From an uncultured Isoptericola sp. (GTDB lineage: Bacteria > Actinomycetota > Actinomycetes > Actinomycetales > Cellulomonadaceae), in assembly GCA_947497265.1 (NCBI GenBank), contig CANMFP010000003.1, forward strand, positions 277,888-341,887: a DNA stretch of 64,000 bases. Direction: 5' to 3'. Every line of letters begins with the position of its first letter. The stretch's first letter is position 1. A model generated the notes under the pieces. The model was not told where the DNA came from, searched no databases, and saw nothing but the letters and a program-made list of their open reading frames with translations. Both the position numbers and the translations under genes were made by a program. Below are positions 17,618 to 26,445 of the stretch, piece after piece.

Positions 17618-18241
17618 TCACTCTTGGACGGAGCCGCTCGCCTCGCCACTCGGCCCGCCGTGCGGGGCCAGCCGCTCCACGAACGGTGCGACGAGCTCCT
17701 CGACGCTCGTCCAGACCTGCCCCAGCGGCACACCTGACTCGATCATCCGCGACCCGGAGTGCACGACGGCGTTGATGAGCTCGGCGCACCGCGTGACGTC
17801 GTGGACGCCGAGCGTCTCCAGCGTGTCGGCCAGCGGCTGCAGCAGCTCGTCGTGCATCGCGCGAGAGCCCTCCTCGACCGCGCCAGCGGGTCCGACGCTC
17901 GCGAGCGCCGTCGCGAGCGCGTGCTCCCCCTCGGCCACGAGCTGGAGGTTGGCGCGCATGTAGGCGAGGACGCGCGCCGGCTCGTCGGGCGCCTCGTCCA
18001 TCGCGCGTGCGACCGTCGCCGACCATCGCGGGAAGACGTCCTGGACCATGGCGTGCAGCAGGTCCTCGGCGGAGCGGAAGTACTGGTACACGCTCGGCCG
18101 TGCGAGCCCCGCCCGCTCGGCGAGCGCGGCGAACGTCGGGGGCCGCCCGGTCTCGGCCAGGAGGGACCTGGCGGCGTCGAGCAGCGCACGTTGCTGTGCC
18201 GAACGGTGCAAGGCGACCGTGGGAGCGCTGATCCGCGGCAC
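17618..18241 (-). CDS. TetR family transcriptional regulator
   Basis: A 207-residue regulator. The N-terminal DNA-binding segment reads LLAETGRPPTFAALAERAGLARPSVYQYFRSAEDLL, a standard TetR helix-turn-helix. GTG 18241 has AAGGAGA three bases upstream; the longer open frame toward 18355 enters the ABC gene. It is read in the same direction as the decayed ABC exporter and probably repressed it; the strong hairpin just before its start could be terminator or operator. Confidence 0.85.
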   Translation of the reverse strand: MPRISAPTVALHRSAQQRALLDAARSLLAETGRPPTFAALAERAGLARPSVYQYFRSAEDLLHAMVQDVFPRWSATVARAMDEAPDEPARVLAYMRANLQLVAEGEHALATALASVGPAGAVEEGSRAMHDELLQPLADTLETLGVHDVTRCAELINAVVHSGSRMIESGVPLGQVWTSVEELVAPFVERLAPHGGPSGEASGSVQE

Positions 18242-18258
18242 GACTCTCCTTCTGACGG

Positions 18259-18287
18259 GCTCTCGGGCCCTGACCGGGCCCGAGAGC
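18259..18287 (-). terminator. 12-bp stem hairpin between ABC remnant and TetR
   Basis: GCTCTCGGGCCC and GGGCCCGAGAGC pair perfectly around a 5-base loop. It begins 7 bp past the ATPase stop, as expected for a terminator. There is no T-run after it. Confidence 0.55.
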
Positions 18288-18293
18288 GTGAGC

Positions 18294-18894
18294 TCAAGCG
18301 CTGAGTCTCCCATCTTCCATCTCGACGATGCGGTCGCAGTGCTCGAGCACGTCACGGTCGTGGGTCACCATGACGGTCGCCACGCCGTGCTCGTGCGTCT
18401 CGGCGGCGAGCAGCCGGACGACCTCGTGGCTGCACGCCCGGTCCAGGGCAGCGGTCGGCTCGTCGACGAGCAGCAGCGAGGGGGCGGTGACCAGTGCGCG
18501 GGCGATGCCCACGCGCTGCCGTTCGCCCCCCGACAGCTCGTGCGGCCGTCAGGGCGGGGATCAGGTTGCCCGACTGGAAGACGAACCCGATCTGCTCGCG
18601 CCGCAGCGCCGCCTGCCGGCTCGCCTTGAGCGCGCCCACGTCGACGCCGCCCACGTGGACGCCGCCCGTCGTCGGCTGGATGAGTGCTCCCGCCACGGCC
18701 AGCAGGCTCGACTTGCCGGAACCGGAGGGGCCGAGGACGGCCAGGAGCTCGCCCTGCGGGACGGTGAGGCTCACGCCGTCCAGCGCGGTGACGGTCGAGT
18801 CGCCGTCGCCCAGCTCCAGGGAGACGTGGTCGAGGACGAGGCCGTCCGCGTGGCGTGCTGCGGAGTTCGAGAGCTGTTCGACGGCGTGCGTCAT
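18294..18894 (-). pseudogene. ABC exporter ATPase, internally deleted and frameshifted
   Basis: The N-terminal half is a good MacB/LolD-like ATPase: Walker A GPSGSGKSS, then [15 protein letters not shown] with the Q-loop. The reading frame then jumps at about 18540 straight to [18 protein letters not shown] in another frame, followed by Walker [13 protein letters not shown] and the H-loop MVTHD. The roughly 40 residues normally lying between the Q-loop and the signature motif are absent. A deletion plus frameshift best explains this. The start overlaps the permease remnant's stop (ATGA). Confidence 0.8.
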
Positions 18895-19480
18895 CGTTGT
18901 CCTCCGAGTGCGGTCAGGGGGTCGACGCGGGCGATGCGGCCGACGGAGACGGCGGCGCCGAGGAGTCCGAGACCGACCATGAGTCCGGCAGCGGCAGCCA
19001 GCGGCCCGGCCTCGAGCGAGAACGGCATCGGCGTCGAGGTCAGGAGTGCGCCGAACCCGACACCTACGCCGATGCCGACGGCGGTGGACACGACGAGGAC
19101 GACGGCGGCCTGACCGATGGCGTCCCGGACGAGGAAGGCGGTCGAGGCACCCATGGCGCGGGCGACGGCGATCTCGTGCTTGCGCTGGATGGTCCACACG
19201 GTGAAGAACGCGCCGACGACGAGCGCCGAGATCGCGTACAGGAACGCCTGGATGAGCTCGAGCGTGAGCGTCTCGGCGGAGTACCCGGGCGAACCGTCGA
19301 AGGACTCCTCGAGGCTCACGGTCGTGGTGGCGGCGACCTCGTCCCCGGCCGCGGCGTCGATGTCCGTCCCGGAGGCGGCGGTGAGCACGATCGCCGTGGC
19401 CTCGTCGTAGATCTCGGGCCGCGCCTCGGTCCCCTCGGGGACTCCGGCGTGGAAGTCGCCGAGAGGAGGTCGAGCAGCTC
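18891..19480 (-). pseudogene. FtsX/MacB-type permease, C-terminal remnant
   Basis: From about 19460 leftward the sequence reads as the end of an FtsX-like permease: SPGYSAETLTLELIQAFLYAIS, a helix, WTIQRKHEIAVARAMGAS, two further helices and RVDPLTALGGQR. The N-terminal half, including the first membrane helix, is missing, and frame breaks are seen near 19480-19560. It overlaps the ATPase remnant by 4 bp, so both came from one exporter operon that has decayed. Confidence 0.7.
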
Positions 19481-19583
19481 GCCGAGGTCATCGACGCGAC
19501 GGTCTCGTCGCCGACCTGACCGAGGTGTGGGCCGCCGTCGGCACGGCCCCACCGGCGGGGACACGGCCGCAGCAGCGGACGGG

Positions 19584-20138
19584 TCAGGAGACGGCGAGCG
19601 GGTACGTCACCGCACCGTCCGGGCCCACCGACGGCGTCGCACCCCACCGCCCCAGCTCGTGCCGCTGCGGCTTCGCGCCGTTCATGAGGTGGACGACCTG
19701 CCAGCCGCGCGCCGCCAACGTGTTGGCGACGAGCAGCCGGTGGCACCGCCAGGGCATCGGCTCGCCGCACATGACGGCCACGTGGCGGTCCTGCGCCAGC
19801 CCGGTCAGGCGCGCGAGGCCCGCCTCGTACTCCGGGGTGAGCGTGTGATCGGCGTAGTTCTTGAAGCTGACGTTCTGCCATCCGGCGTTCAGCTCCGGGT
19901 CGACGTCGCGCTGCTTCGGCCGACGCCCGGCGAGCTCGGTGAGGTGCTCGTAGCCGATGCCGGCGTCCGCGAGCCACGTGGTCATCTCGTCGGCGTCGAA
20001 CTGCGGGCTGCGCCGCGACCCGGGCATCCGGCGCACGTCGGCGAGCAGCTCGATGCCCGCCGAGGCGAGCGTGTCGAGCACGACCTCCCGCGGGCAGGTC
20101 CAGTGCCCGATCGTCCAGATCTCCCCCGTCACGTCCAC
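19584..20138 (-). CDS. DUF488 family protein
   Basis: A 184-residue protein. Family marks are IGHW near residue 10, LADVRRMPGSRRSPQFD near 33-49, and the C-terminal CGEPMPWRCHR, a paired-Cys/His motif typical of DUF488. Function is not established; some members are suggested to be DNA-repair or redox-linked. GTG 20138 is used because the conserved region begins at residue 6. Gene order gives no further clue. Confidence 0.85.
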   Translation of the reverse strand: MDVTGEIWTIGHWTCPREVVLDTLASAGIELLADVRRMPGSRRSPQFDADEMTTWLADAGIGYEHLTELAGRRPKQRDVDPELNAGWQNVSFKNYADHTLTPEYEAGLARLTGLAQDRHVAVMCGEPMPWRCHRLLVANTLAARGWQVVHLMNGAKPQRHELGRWGATPSVGPDGAVTYPLAVS

Positions 20139-20198
20139 CGATGGCCTCCTCCCGCCGCGGCCACCTCATCGTAGGTCGGTCCTGCGGCCGAGCGCCGC

Positions 20199-21311
20199 TC
20201 AGCCCCGGCCGCACGCTCCGCAGGTGCCCCGACGGCGCAGCCAGTACGCGTAGGTCGCCGCCCCGAGCGCGGCCGACCACAGCGGCCACAGCAACGCCGG
20301 CCCGACGGCGCCCCACGTCCCGGCGTCCAGCCCGAGCATCCCCTCGGAGAACCCGAGGGCGATCATGGAGACGCCGGCGGGCAGCACGGCCACGGCCACG
20401 AGGGTCGCGGGCACGACGGCGAGTCCCACCGGGACCCGCTTGCCGGCGAGACCGAGCATCCAGCGCGGGAAGACGTCTCCCCAGCGCTGGTACAGACCGA
20501 GCGTGAGCACCGCACCGAGCAGCGCGAACGTACCGAGACCGATGGGGCCGATGAGGTCGAGCCCGCGCATCGACTCGACGGAGTCGCGGGAGAAACCCAG
20601 GGGGATGCCGAGCGCCCACGCGATGCGGGTGAGGCCGTAGAAGGCGGGGATCGCCGCGCCCACGAGCGCCGCGACCCGGCCCCAGCGCGCGGCCCGGACC
20701 GGCGTCGTCCAGGCCGGGTCGGCGCCGTCGTGCCGTCGGCCGCACCGCTCGCACGCGGCGAGGCCGCGCCTGGTGGAGCGCACCGCGGCGACCGTGAGGA
20801 GCACCGCCCCGCACAGCACCACGACCTGGAACAGGAAGTCGGGTGCCACGTAGTGGTCGAGCGAGGCCCGCACCTCGGCGCTGAAGAGCGACATCACCAG
20901 GACGGCAGGCAGGTAGCCGAGCCCGGCCAGGACGGTGGCGTCCACGAGCAGGACGGCGGCCAGCAGCACCGCGACGGTGCCGCCGACGGCAGCGCGGCGC
21001 GGGCCGCTCGCGGTGGACCGTCCCCAGCGGATCCACGCCGCGAGCGCCGCACCGACGGCCGCGAGGACGGCGATGCCGGTGGCCAGCGTCGCGACAGGCA
21101 CGTCGCGGAGCAGGCCGTGGTTGATCGCCTCGGGCGCAACCACGGCGGAGCCCACCGCTCCCCGGTAGACGAGCGCCAGGACGAGTCCGGCCACCCACCA
21201 GAGGACGGCGAGGTTCTCGAGGCGGCGGGACGTGCGGGGGCGGGACGGCCGGCCGCGCGACGCCCGGCCGGTCGGTGGTGACGACTGCTGCGAAGCTTCG
21301 TGTGTGGTCAT
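20199..21311 (-). CDS. Multi-pass membrane protein with zinc-finger-like Cys pairs
   Basis: A 370-residue protein with about eight to nine hydrophobic helices. A cytoplasmic loop near residue 190 carries CERCGRRHDG and the C-terminus ends CGACGRG, so a small metal site may form. I do not recognise a named family. ATG 21311 was chosen over upstream starts because the sequence before it is low complexity. It lies downstream of the NarL-type pair in the same direction and may be its target, which is inference. Confidence 0.65.
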   Translation of the reverse strand: MTTHEASQQSSPPTGRASRGRPSRPRTSRRLENLAVLWWVAGLVLALVYRGAVGSAVVAPEAINHGLLRDVPVATLATGIAVLAAVGAALAAWIRWGRSTASGPRRAAVGGTVAVLLAAVLLVDATVLAGLGYLPAVLVMSLFSAEVRASLDHYVAPDFLFQVVVLCGAVLLTVAAVRSTRRGLAACERCGRRHDGADPAWTTPVRAARWGRVAALVGAAIPAFYGLTRIAWALGIPLGFSRDSVESMRGLDLIGPIGLGTFALLGAVLTLGLYQRWGDVFPRWMLGLAGKRVPVGLAVVPATLVAVAVLPAGVSMIALGFSEGMLGLDAGTWGAVGPALLWPLWSAALGAATYAYWLRRRGTCGACGRG

Positions 21312-21386
21312 GTCTCGAGCCTCGTGACCCGCGCCCACGAACGGATCCCCCGCCGCGACCAGCACGCTCCCCCGTGCGGGGGAACC

Positions 21387-22040
21387 TCAGCCCGCCCGCA
21401 CGAACCCCGACGTGTAGGCACGCACCACGGCCTGGGTCCGGTCCCGCACGCCGAGCTTGCCCAGCACGTTGCCGACGTGGGTGCGCACCGTCTCGACGCC
21501 GAGGTACAGCTCGCCGGCGATCTCGGCGTTCGACATCCCGTCGGCCATGAGCCGCAGCACCTCACCCTCCCGTTCGGTGAGCCGCGCGGACACCAGGGCG
21601 TCGCCCGACGGCGGACGCCCGGCAGCGAGGCGGCGCACCGCGTCCGGGAACAGCAGCGAGTCGCCCTGCGCGACGGTGCGGACCGCCTGGGCGATCTCCT
21701 CGGGGCGGGCACGCTTGAGCAGGAACCCCTGCGCACCGGCCTGCAGGGCGTCGAGCACGTGGTCGTCGTGCTCGAACGTCGTCAGCATCACCACGCGCGG
21801 CACCGGCCCGCTCGTCCGGTCGACGACGGCGCGGGTCGCGGCGATGCCGTCCACCCGCGGCATGCGCACGTCCATGAGCACGACGTCGGGCCGCGTGTCG
21901 GCGACGAGCTGCGGGACCCCGGCGCCGTCCTCCGCCTCGCCGACCACGGTGAGGCCGGGCTCGGCGTCGAGCACCACGCGCAGCCCGGCGCGCACGAGCG
22001 GCTCGTCGTCGACGACGGCGACGCGGACGTCCTCGGTCAC
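21387..22040 (-). CDS. NarL/DesR-family response regulator
   Basis: A 217-residue regulator with an N-terminal receiver (VAVVDDEPLVRAGL, phospho-acceptor Asp in VVLMDVRMPRVDG near residue 55, Lys in FLLKRARPEE) and a C-terminal LuxR helix-turn-helix (LTEREGEVLRLMADGMSNAEIAGELYLGVETVRTHV). GTG 22040 overlaps the kinase stop by 4 bp, so both are made together. The signal is unknown. The nearby membrane protein or CPBP protease may be targets. Confidence 0.92.
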   Translation of the reverse strand: MTEDVRVAVVDDEPLVRAGLRVVLDAEPGLTVVGEAEDGAGVPQLVADTRPDVVLMDVRMPRVDGIAATRAVVDRTSGPVPRVVMLTTFEHDDHVLDALQAGAQGFLLKRARPEEIAQAVRTVAQGDSLLFPDAVRRLAAGRPPSGDALVSARLTEREGEVLRLMADGMSNAEIAGELYLGVETVRTHVGNVLGKLGVRDRTQAVVRAYTSGFVRAG

Positions 22041-23407
22041 GGCACCGATCCTGCCGCACCGGTGCCCGCGGTGCCGAACCGCACACGCACGACCCACCGG
22101 TCCGGCTCCTGGCCGCCGTGACGGGGTCCGGCCTCCAGGGTGCCGCCGAGCAGCCCCACCCGTTCGGCCATGCCCGCCGTCCCGCGGCCGGTGCGTGGGG
22201 CGCCCGACGGCGGCCCCTCGGCCGTCGGGTTCGTCACCTCGATCTCGACCCCGCCGTCGTCGGCCGTCACCCGCACGGCCACCGGGGTACCGGGCGCGTG
22301 CCGCAGCGCGTTCGTGACCGACTCCTGCACGATCCGGTACGCCTCGCGCGACACGGCCTGCGGCACGTCGGGCTCCGGCGACGTGCCGGCCGTGCCCGAC
22401 GACGGCGGCAGGCCGTCCAGCGCGACGTCGGCCCCCGTGCGCCGCACGTCCTCGACGAGGCGCGGGACGTCGGCGAGGGTGCGCACCGGCGGTGCGGGCG
22501 CCGTCGGCGACCCGTCGCCCGCAGGACGGCCCGCGGCACCACCGGGTCCCGGGTCGCGCAGCAGTCCCAGCACGTGGTCGAGGTCGGCCATCGCGGCGCG
22601 GCCGGTCGCCTCGATCGCGGCGAGCGACTGCCGCGCGGCGTCGTCGTCGGACCCGACCTGCCGTACGGCGGCTGCGGCCTGCAGGGTGGTGACGGTCAGG
22701 GCGTGCCCGACCGAGTCGTGCAGCTCGCGCGCCAGCCGGTTCCGTTCGACGGCGCGCCGGGCGGTCGCCTCGAGCTCGGCGATCCGCTCGGACTGGTCGG
22801 GACCGAGCAGCGGCAGCGCCGCCTGCCGCAGCACCACCCGGACGAGCGCCGCCGCATACGGGAGCGCGAGCAGCAGCACCAGGGCCGCCGCCAGGGACAG
22901 CAGTCCGCCGCCGAAGCCTCCGACCTCGTGGAACACCCCGATCACGACGTCCTGGTCGAGGCCGAGCCCGACCAGCACGAGCTGCGTCGCCAGCGGCACC
23001 ACGAGCAGCAGCGCGAGGGTCGCCGCGGCACCGGCCGCCAGGTGGAGGCCGTACCACGCCGCCGCGCGCCACCGTGTCGCGGCGAGCAGCCTGCCGCCGT
23101 CGGACCGTGGGACCGGAACCTCCACCCCGAGGAACGTCCGCACCGCCAGGATCTCGAGCGTGCGCACCGCCCCCAGGAACGGCGGCACCAGCACGATCGC
23201 CGCCGTCACGCCGACGAGCACCGCCAGGGCCACCCGCGAGATCTCCGGCGCGGCGAACATCTGCGCGAACCCGGTCACGAGCACGCCGTACGCGCCGGCC
23301 ACGACGCCGCCGAGCACCAGGTACACCCCGGTCTGCAGCGTCGACACCGACGTCAACGGGCGCAGCGCACGGCGCCACCCACCGCGCGATCCAGGTGCAG
23401 GGTCCAT
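22037..23407 (-). CDS. Sensor histidine kinase, HisKA_3 (NarX/DesK-like)
   Basis: A 456-residue membrane kinase. About five to six hydrophobic helices fill residues 25-215; the dimerisation helix contains RNRLARELHDSVGHALT with the phospho-accepting His, and the ATPase domain includes IVQESVTNALRHA and GRGTAGMAERVGLLGG. The intact HATPase lacks only a well-formed G2 box. It is translationally coupled to the NarL-type regulator, which it should phosphorylate. Confidence 0.92.
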   Translation of the reverse strand: MDPAPGSRGGWRRALRPLTSVSTLQTGVYLVLGGVVAGAYGVLVTGFAQMFAAPEISRVALAVLVGVTAAIVLVPPFLGAVRTLEILAVRTFLGVEVPVPRSDGGRLLAATRWRAAAWYGLHLAAGAAATLALLLVVPLATQLVLVGLGLDQDVVIGVFHEVGGFGGGLLSLAAALVLLLALPYAAALVRVVLRQAALPLLGPDQSERIAELEATARRAVERNRLARELHDSVGHALTVTTLQAAAAVRQVGSDDDAARQSLAAIEATGRAAMADLDHVLGLLRDPGPGGAAGRPAGDGSPTAPAPPVRTLADVPRLVEDVRRTGADVALDGLPPSSGTAGTSPEPDVPQAVSREAYRIVQESVTNALRHAPGTPVAVRVTADDGGVEIEVTNPTAEGPPSGAPRTGRGTAGMAERVGLLGGTLEAGPRHGGQEPDRWVVRVRFGTAGTGAAGSVP

Positions 23408-23476
23408 GCCGGTCAGTCTGGCAACGAGCGCGCGGCGGCGCCTCCCCCGCGCAGGGGAGCTGTCACCGCCGGCGGG

Positions 23477-24343
23477 TCACCACAGGACCAGGAGGATGGC
23501 CACGATCGTGAGGTCGGCCAGCACGTGAGCGACCCACGGCAGGAGCAGGCCGTGCGAGACCCGGCGCAGCACACTGAGGACGAGACCGTAGCCACCCGCG
23601 AGGAACACACCCCACCACCCGCTCGGGAAGCCGTACCAGTGGGAGGCACCGAACATCGCGGCGGCGAGCACGACCGCGACGGCGCCGCGCAGGTCGTGAC
23701 CCAACGCCCGCTGCGCCACCCCGTTGTAGGCGCACTCCTCGGCCGCGGCGTTGACGAAGGCGAACGTCAGCGCCCCGAGCACCAGCACCCAGACGCCCTG
23801 GCCGTCGAGGATGTCTCGGTAGACCTCCTGTCCGGTGCCGACCTCGTCCGCCGCCCACGACCAGACCACGAGGGCCAGCGCCGCGACCGGGACGATCGCG
23901 ACGGTCAGCCACACCCCCGGCCGGTTCACCGTCCCGGCCCGGAACCAGTCGGTCACCAGGGCGAGCCGGCGCCACCGGCTCACCAGGACGTAGAGCACGA
24001 CGGCGAGGACGAGCGGCACCGGCCACAGGGCCACGCCCGCCGCACCCGCGACGCCGACGGCCTCGAGAGCCGCACCCGCGCCACGGAGCACCCCGGTGAC
24101 CGCCACGAGACAGAGGGCCAGGGCCGCCACGCTCCCCGACCCCGACGGCGCTCCGCCGCGCGTCGCAGCACCGGCCGTCACCAGCACTAGCGCCGCCGCC
24201 GCGATCAGCGGCCCGGCCACCGGGTGCCCACCCACGACGACGGCCGCGACGAGGCACGCGGCGGCGAGCAGCGCCGGCACCACGGCACGCCGGTCCGGTG
24301 CCGCCGCGCCCTCTCCCACGCCGGTCCCCGCCACCTGCTCCAT
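23477..24343 (-). CDS. CPBP family intramembrane protease (CAAX-like)
   Basis: A 288-residue protein with about eight helices. The catalytic motifs of the CPBP family appear in order: AAEECAYNG near residue 200 (paired Glu), FGASHW near 232 (His), and HVLAD near 273 (His/Asp). The ATG at 24343 follows directly after the acyltransferase gene. Such proteases process membrane or prenylated proteins, and in bacteria often confer bacteriocin immunity. No partner is seen here. Confidence 0.85.
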   Translation of the reverse strand: MEQVAGTGVGEGAAAPDRRAVVPALLAAACLVAAVVVGGHPVAGPLIAAAALVLVTAGAATRGGAPSGSGSVAALALCLVAVTGVLRGAGAALEAVGVAGAAGVALWPVPLVLAVVLYVLVSRWRRLALVTDWFRAGTVNRPGVWLTVAIVPVAALALVVWSWAADEVGTGQEVYRDILDGQGVWVLVLGALTFAFVNAAAEECAYNGVAQRALGHDLRGAVAVVLAAAMFGASHWYGFPSGWWGVFLAGGYGLVLSVLRRVSHGLLLPWVAHVLADLTIVAILLVLW

Positions 24344-24355
24344 CCCCGAGCCCTT

Positions 24356-25003
24356 CTACGCCGCGAGCTCCTGGCCGCTCAGCTGGTGGATCGACGTCAT
24401 GACCTGGTCGGTCAGCTCGCGGCGGGCCTGGGCGGGCCGCAGCGTGGCGGTGATCTGGCGGTTCGGGTCGATCGGCACGCCGAAGTCGACGCGGATGCCG
24501 CGGACGGGCCGGGGCAGGCGCCGTCCGACCGGCTGGACCTTGTCGGTGCCGTGCATCGCGACCGGCACCACGGGCGCCCCGCCCGCGAACGCGAGCCAGG
24601 CCACACCGGTGCGCCCCCGCTGCAGCCGCCCGTCGCGCGAGCGGGTGCCCTCCGGGTAGATGCCGAACGCTCCCCCGCGCTCGAGCACGTCCAGCGCGTC
24701 CTGGAGCGAGCGCTGGCCGGCGCGCGGGTCGTCCCGGTCGACGGGGATGTGGCCCATCGTGGTGAAGAACCAGCGCGAGAGGCGACCCTTGAGCCCGCGG
24801 CCCGTCCAGTACTCCGCCTTGGCGATGAACGTGACGTGCCGCGGAACCACGAGCGGCAGGATGATCGAGTCGATCACCGACAGGTGGTTGCTCGCGATGA
24901 TGACCGGCCCGCGGCGGGGGACGTTGTGCAGCCCGGTGACCTGGGGACGCAGGAACACGTACACCAGGAGCGAGCACACGAGCTTGAGGATGCGGTACGT
25001 CAC
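24356..25003 (-). CDS. PlsC-like 1-acyl-glycerol-3-phosphate acyltransferase
   Basis: A 215-residue membrane-associated acyltransferase of phospholipid synthesis. The motifs are clear: SNHLSVID (NHxxxxD type) near residue 38, the phosphate-binding region IYPEGTRSRDG near 115, and VVPVAMHG near 147. The substrate-block residues suggest lysophosphatidate. GTG 25003 was chosen because the gene's frame before it enters NYN sequence and GAGGG precedes it. The start lies 14 bp after the NYN-protein stop. Confidence 0.9.
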   Translation of the reverse strand: MTYRILKLVCSLLVYVFLRPQVTGLHNVPRRGPVIIASNHLSVIDSIILPLVVPRHVTFIAKAEYWTGRGLKGRLSRWFFTTMGHIPVDRDDPRAGQRSLQDALDVLERGGAFGIYPEGTRSRDGRLQRGRTGVAWLAFAGGAPVVPVAMHGTDKVQPVGRRLPRPVRGIRVDFGVPIDPNRQITATLRPAQARRELTDQVMTSIHQLSGQELAA

Positions 25004-25017
25004 CGGCTCATCATCCC

Positions 25018-26238
25018 TCAGCCGAGGGTGACGAGGTAGTCCTCGGCCTCGTCGTCCCAGGCGAGCCGGACGGCGTCGGCGGCCGCGGCGGCCTTGCAGA
25101 ACTGGAGGAACCCGCCGTAGCCGAGGGCCTTCTCCGAGAAGTCGGGGCGACGCTTGCGCACGTGGTTCTTCAGGCCGGAGAGGGCCGCGGTGCCGCCCGC
25201 GTCCTGCACGACGGCGCGCAGCAGGTCGAACGCCTTGGCGCTGTCCGGCTGCTCCGGGAGCTCGACCACCGGGTCGCCCGACGACGGTCCGTCGCTCAGG
25301 ACGATGACGTCCCGGTCGGCGAGGTAGCGCAGGAACTCCCCAAAGGTGCGGAAGCCGTAGTCGGACTCGCTGAACGTCGGCTCCTTGCGCACCAGCGTGC
25401 GCTTGAGCTGCGACGCCGTCACCGAGCCGGACGCCGAGCCCTGCAGGCCGGCGAGGGTCTGGGCGACCTTGACCTCCATGGTGGGCGGCTCGCCGGTGGG
25501 GGCGTCGTCGTCCTCGTCGTTGGCCGGTTCGGGCGCACGGTCGGGCACGTCGACCGGTTCGGGCAGCGTGATCTCCGGCTTCTTGCGCCGGGTCCTGCCG
25601 CCTGACGCCGCGGTGGCCGGAGCCTCCTCGGCGGGCGGGAGCTCCTCCGCGGCGGGCGCGGCCTTGGCCCGGCCGCCGGTGGCGCGCGAGCTGCCCGAGC
25701 GGCCGGAGCCGGAGCGCCGCGCGGGGCTCTTCTTCTGGGGTGCCTCGGACTCGTCGGGGACCTCGACGCCCTCGAGCCGGTCGTAGAAGAGGAACTCGTC
25801 GCAGGCCGACGGCAGCAGGCGGGAGGTGGACTTCTCGACCCCGACGCCGATGACGCGCTTGTCGAGCTCGCGCAGCTTGTGCACGAGCGGGGAGAAGTCC
25901 GAGTCGCCTGTACACATGACGAACGTCGAGATGTACTCACGCTCGAAGGCCATCTCGATGGCGTCGACGACCATCTTGATGTCGGCGGCGTTCTTCCGCG
26001 ACGCGCCCATGCGCTGCGGCATCTCGATGAGCTCGACCTGATGACGGGTCAGCATCCGGCGGTCCTCGTCGAAGTACGACCAGTCCGCGTACGCGCGCCG
26101 CGTCACCACCCGGCCCCGCACGGCGAGGGCGTCGGCGATCGGCTGGAAGTCGAACTGCATCCCGCCCAGGTGCTCCCGGGCGCCGAGCGCGAGGTTCTCG
26201 TAGTCGAGGAAGACGGCAAGGCGCTCTTCGGTGTCCAT
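25018..26238 (-). CDS. NYN-domain ribonuclease with two OST-HTH (LOTUS) domains
   Basis: A 406-residue protein. Residues 1-150 form a PIN-like NYN/LabA domain with acidic residues at FLDYEN, ADIKMVVDA and CTGDSDFSPLV, as expected for a metal-dependent RNase. A low-complexity, basic then acidic linker (about 170-265) follows. Two C-terminal repeats resemble OST-HTH modules: LKRTLVRKEPTFSESDYGFRTFGEFLRYL and LKNHVRKRRPDFSEKALGYGGFLQFC. LOTUS modules bind RNA or helicases. ATG 26238 was used; the upstream extension lacks domain sequence. Confidence 0.88.
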   Translation of the reverse strand: MDTEERLAVFLDYENLALGAREHLGGMQFDFQPIADALAVRGRVVTRRAYADWSYFDEDRRMLTRHQVELIEMPQRMGASRKNAADIKMVVDAIEMAFEREYISTFVMCTGDSDFSPLVHKLRELDKRVIGVGVEKSTSRLLPSACDEFLFYDRLEGVEVPDESEAPQKKSPARRSGSGRSGSSRATGGRAKAAPAAEELPPAEEAPATAASGGRTRRKKPEITLPEPVDVPDRAPEPANDEDDDAPTGEPPTMEVKVAQTLAGLQGSASGSVTASQLKRTLVRKEPTFSESDYGFRTFGEFLRYLADRDVIVLSDGPSSGDPVVELPEQPDSAKAFDLLRAVVQDAGGTAALSGLKNHVRKRRPDFSEKALGYGGFLQFCKAAAAADAVRLAWDDEAEDYLVTLG

Positions 26239-26334
26239 GCCCGCCAGCCTACGGCGCCACCAGCCGAACCGGTGCATCTCATCATACGGTCGCGGTTGTC
26301 CGCAGGGTGAACCGTGCGTACAGTCGAGCCCGAA

Positions 26335-26438
26335 GCCATCCAGAGCGGCCGAGAGTCCTGGCTCGACGACGCCGCAGCAACCCGTTCTCCGACGGAAGCC
26401 TCCCGAGGACGAAGGTGCTCAACGCCAGGCCCGATGGA
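26335..26438 (+). ncRNA. SAM-I (S-box-like) riboswitch before metF
   Basis: The leader has the S-box layout. CCATC (26336-26340) pairs with GATGG (26433-26437) as P1; CAGAGCGGCCGAGAG follows, GCAGCAACC marks the internal core, and GGTGCTCAACGCC is the conserved 3' core. Only 8 nt separate P1 from the metF ATG, and the only ribosome-site-like GGAG lies in the 3' strand of P1. Binding of S-adenosylmethionine would then block ribosome entry. I identify the class by pattern only; SAM-IV is the alternative. Confidence 0.75.
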
Positions 26439-26445
26439 GTGACGC

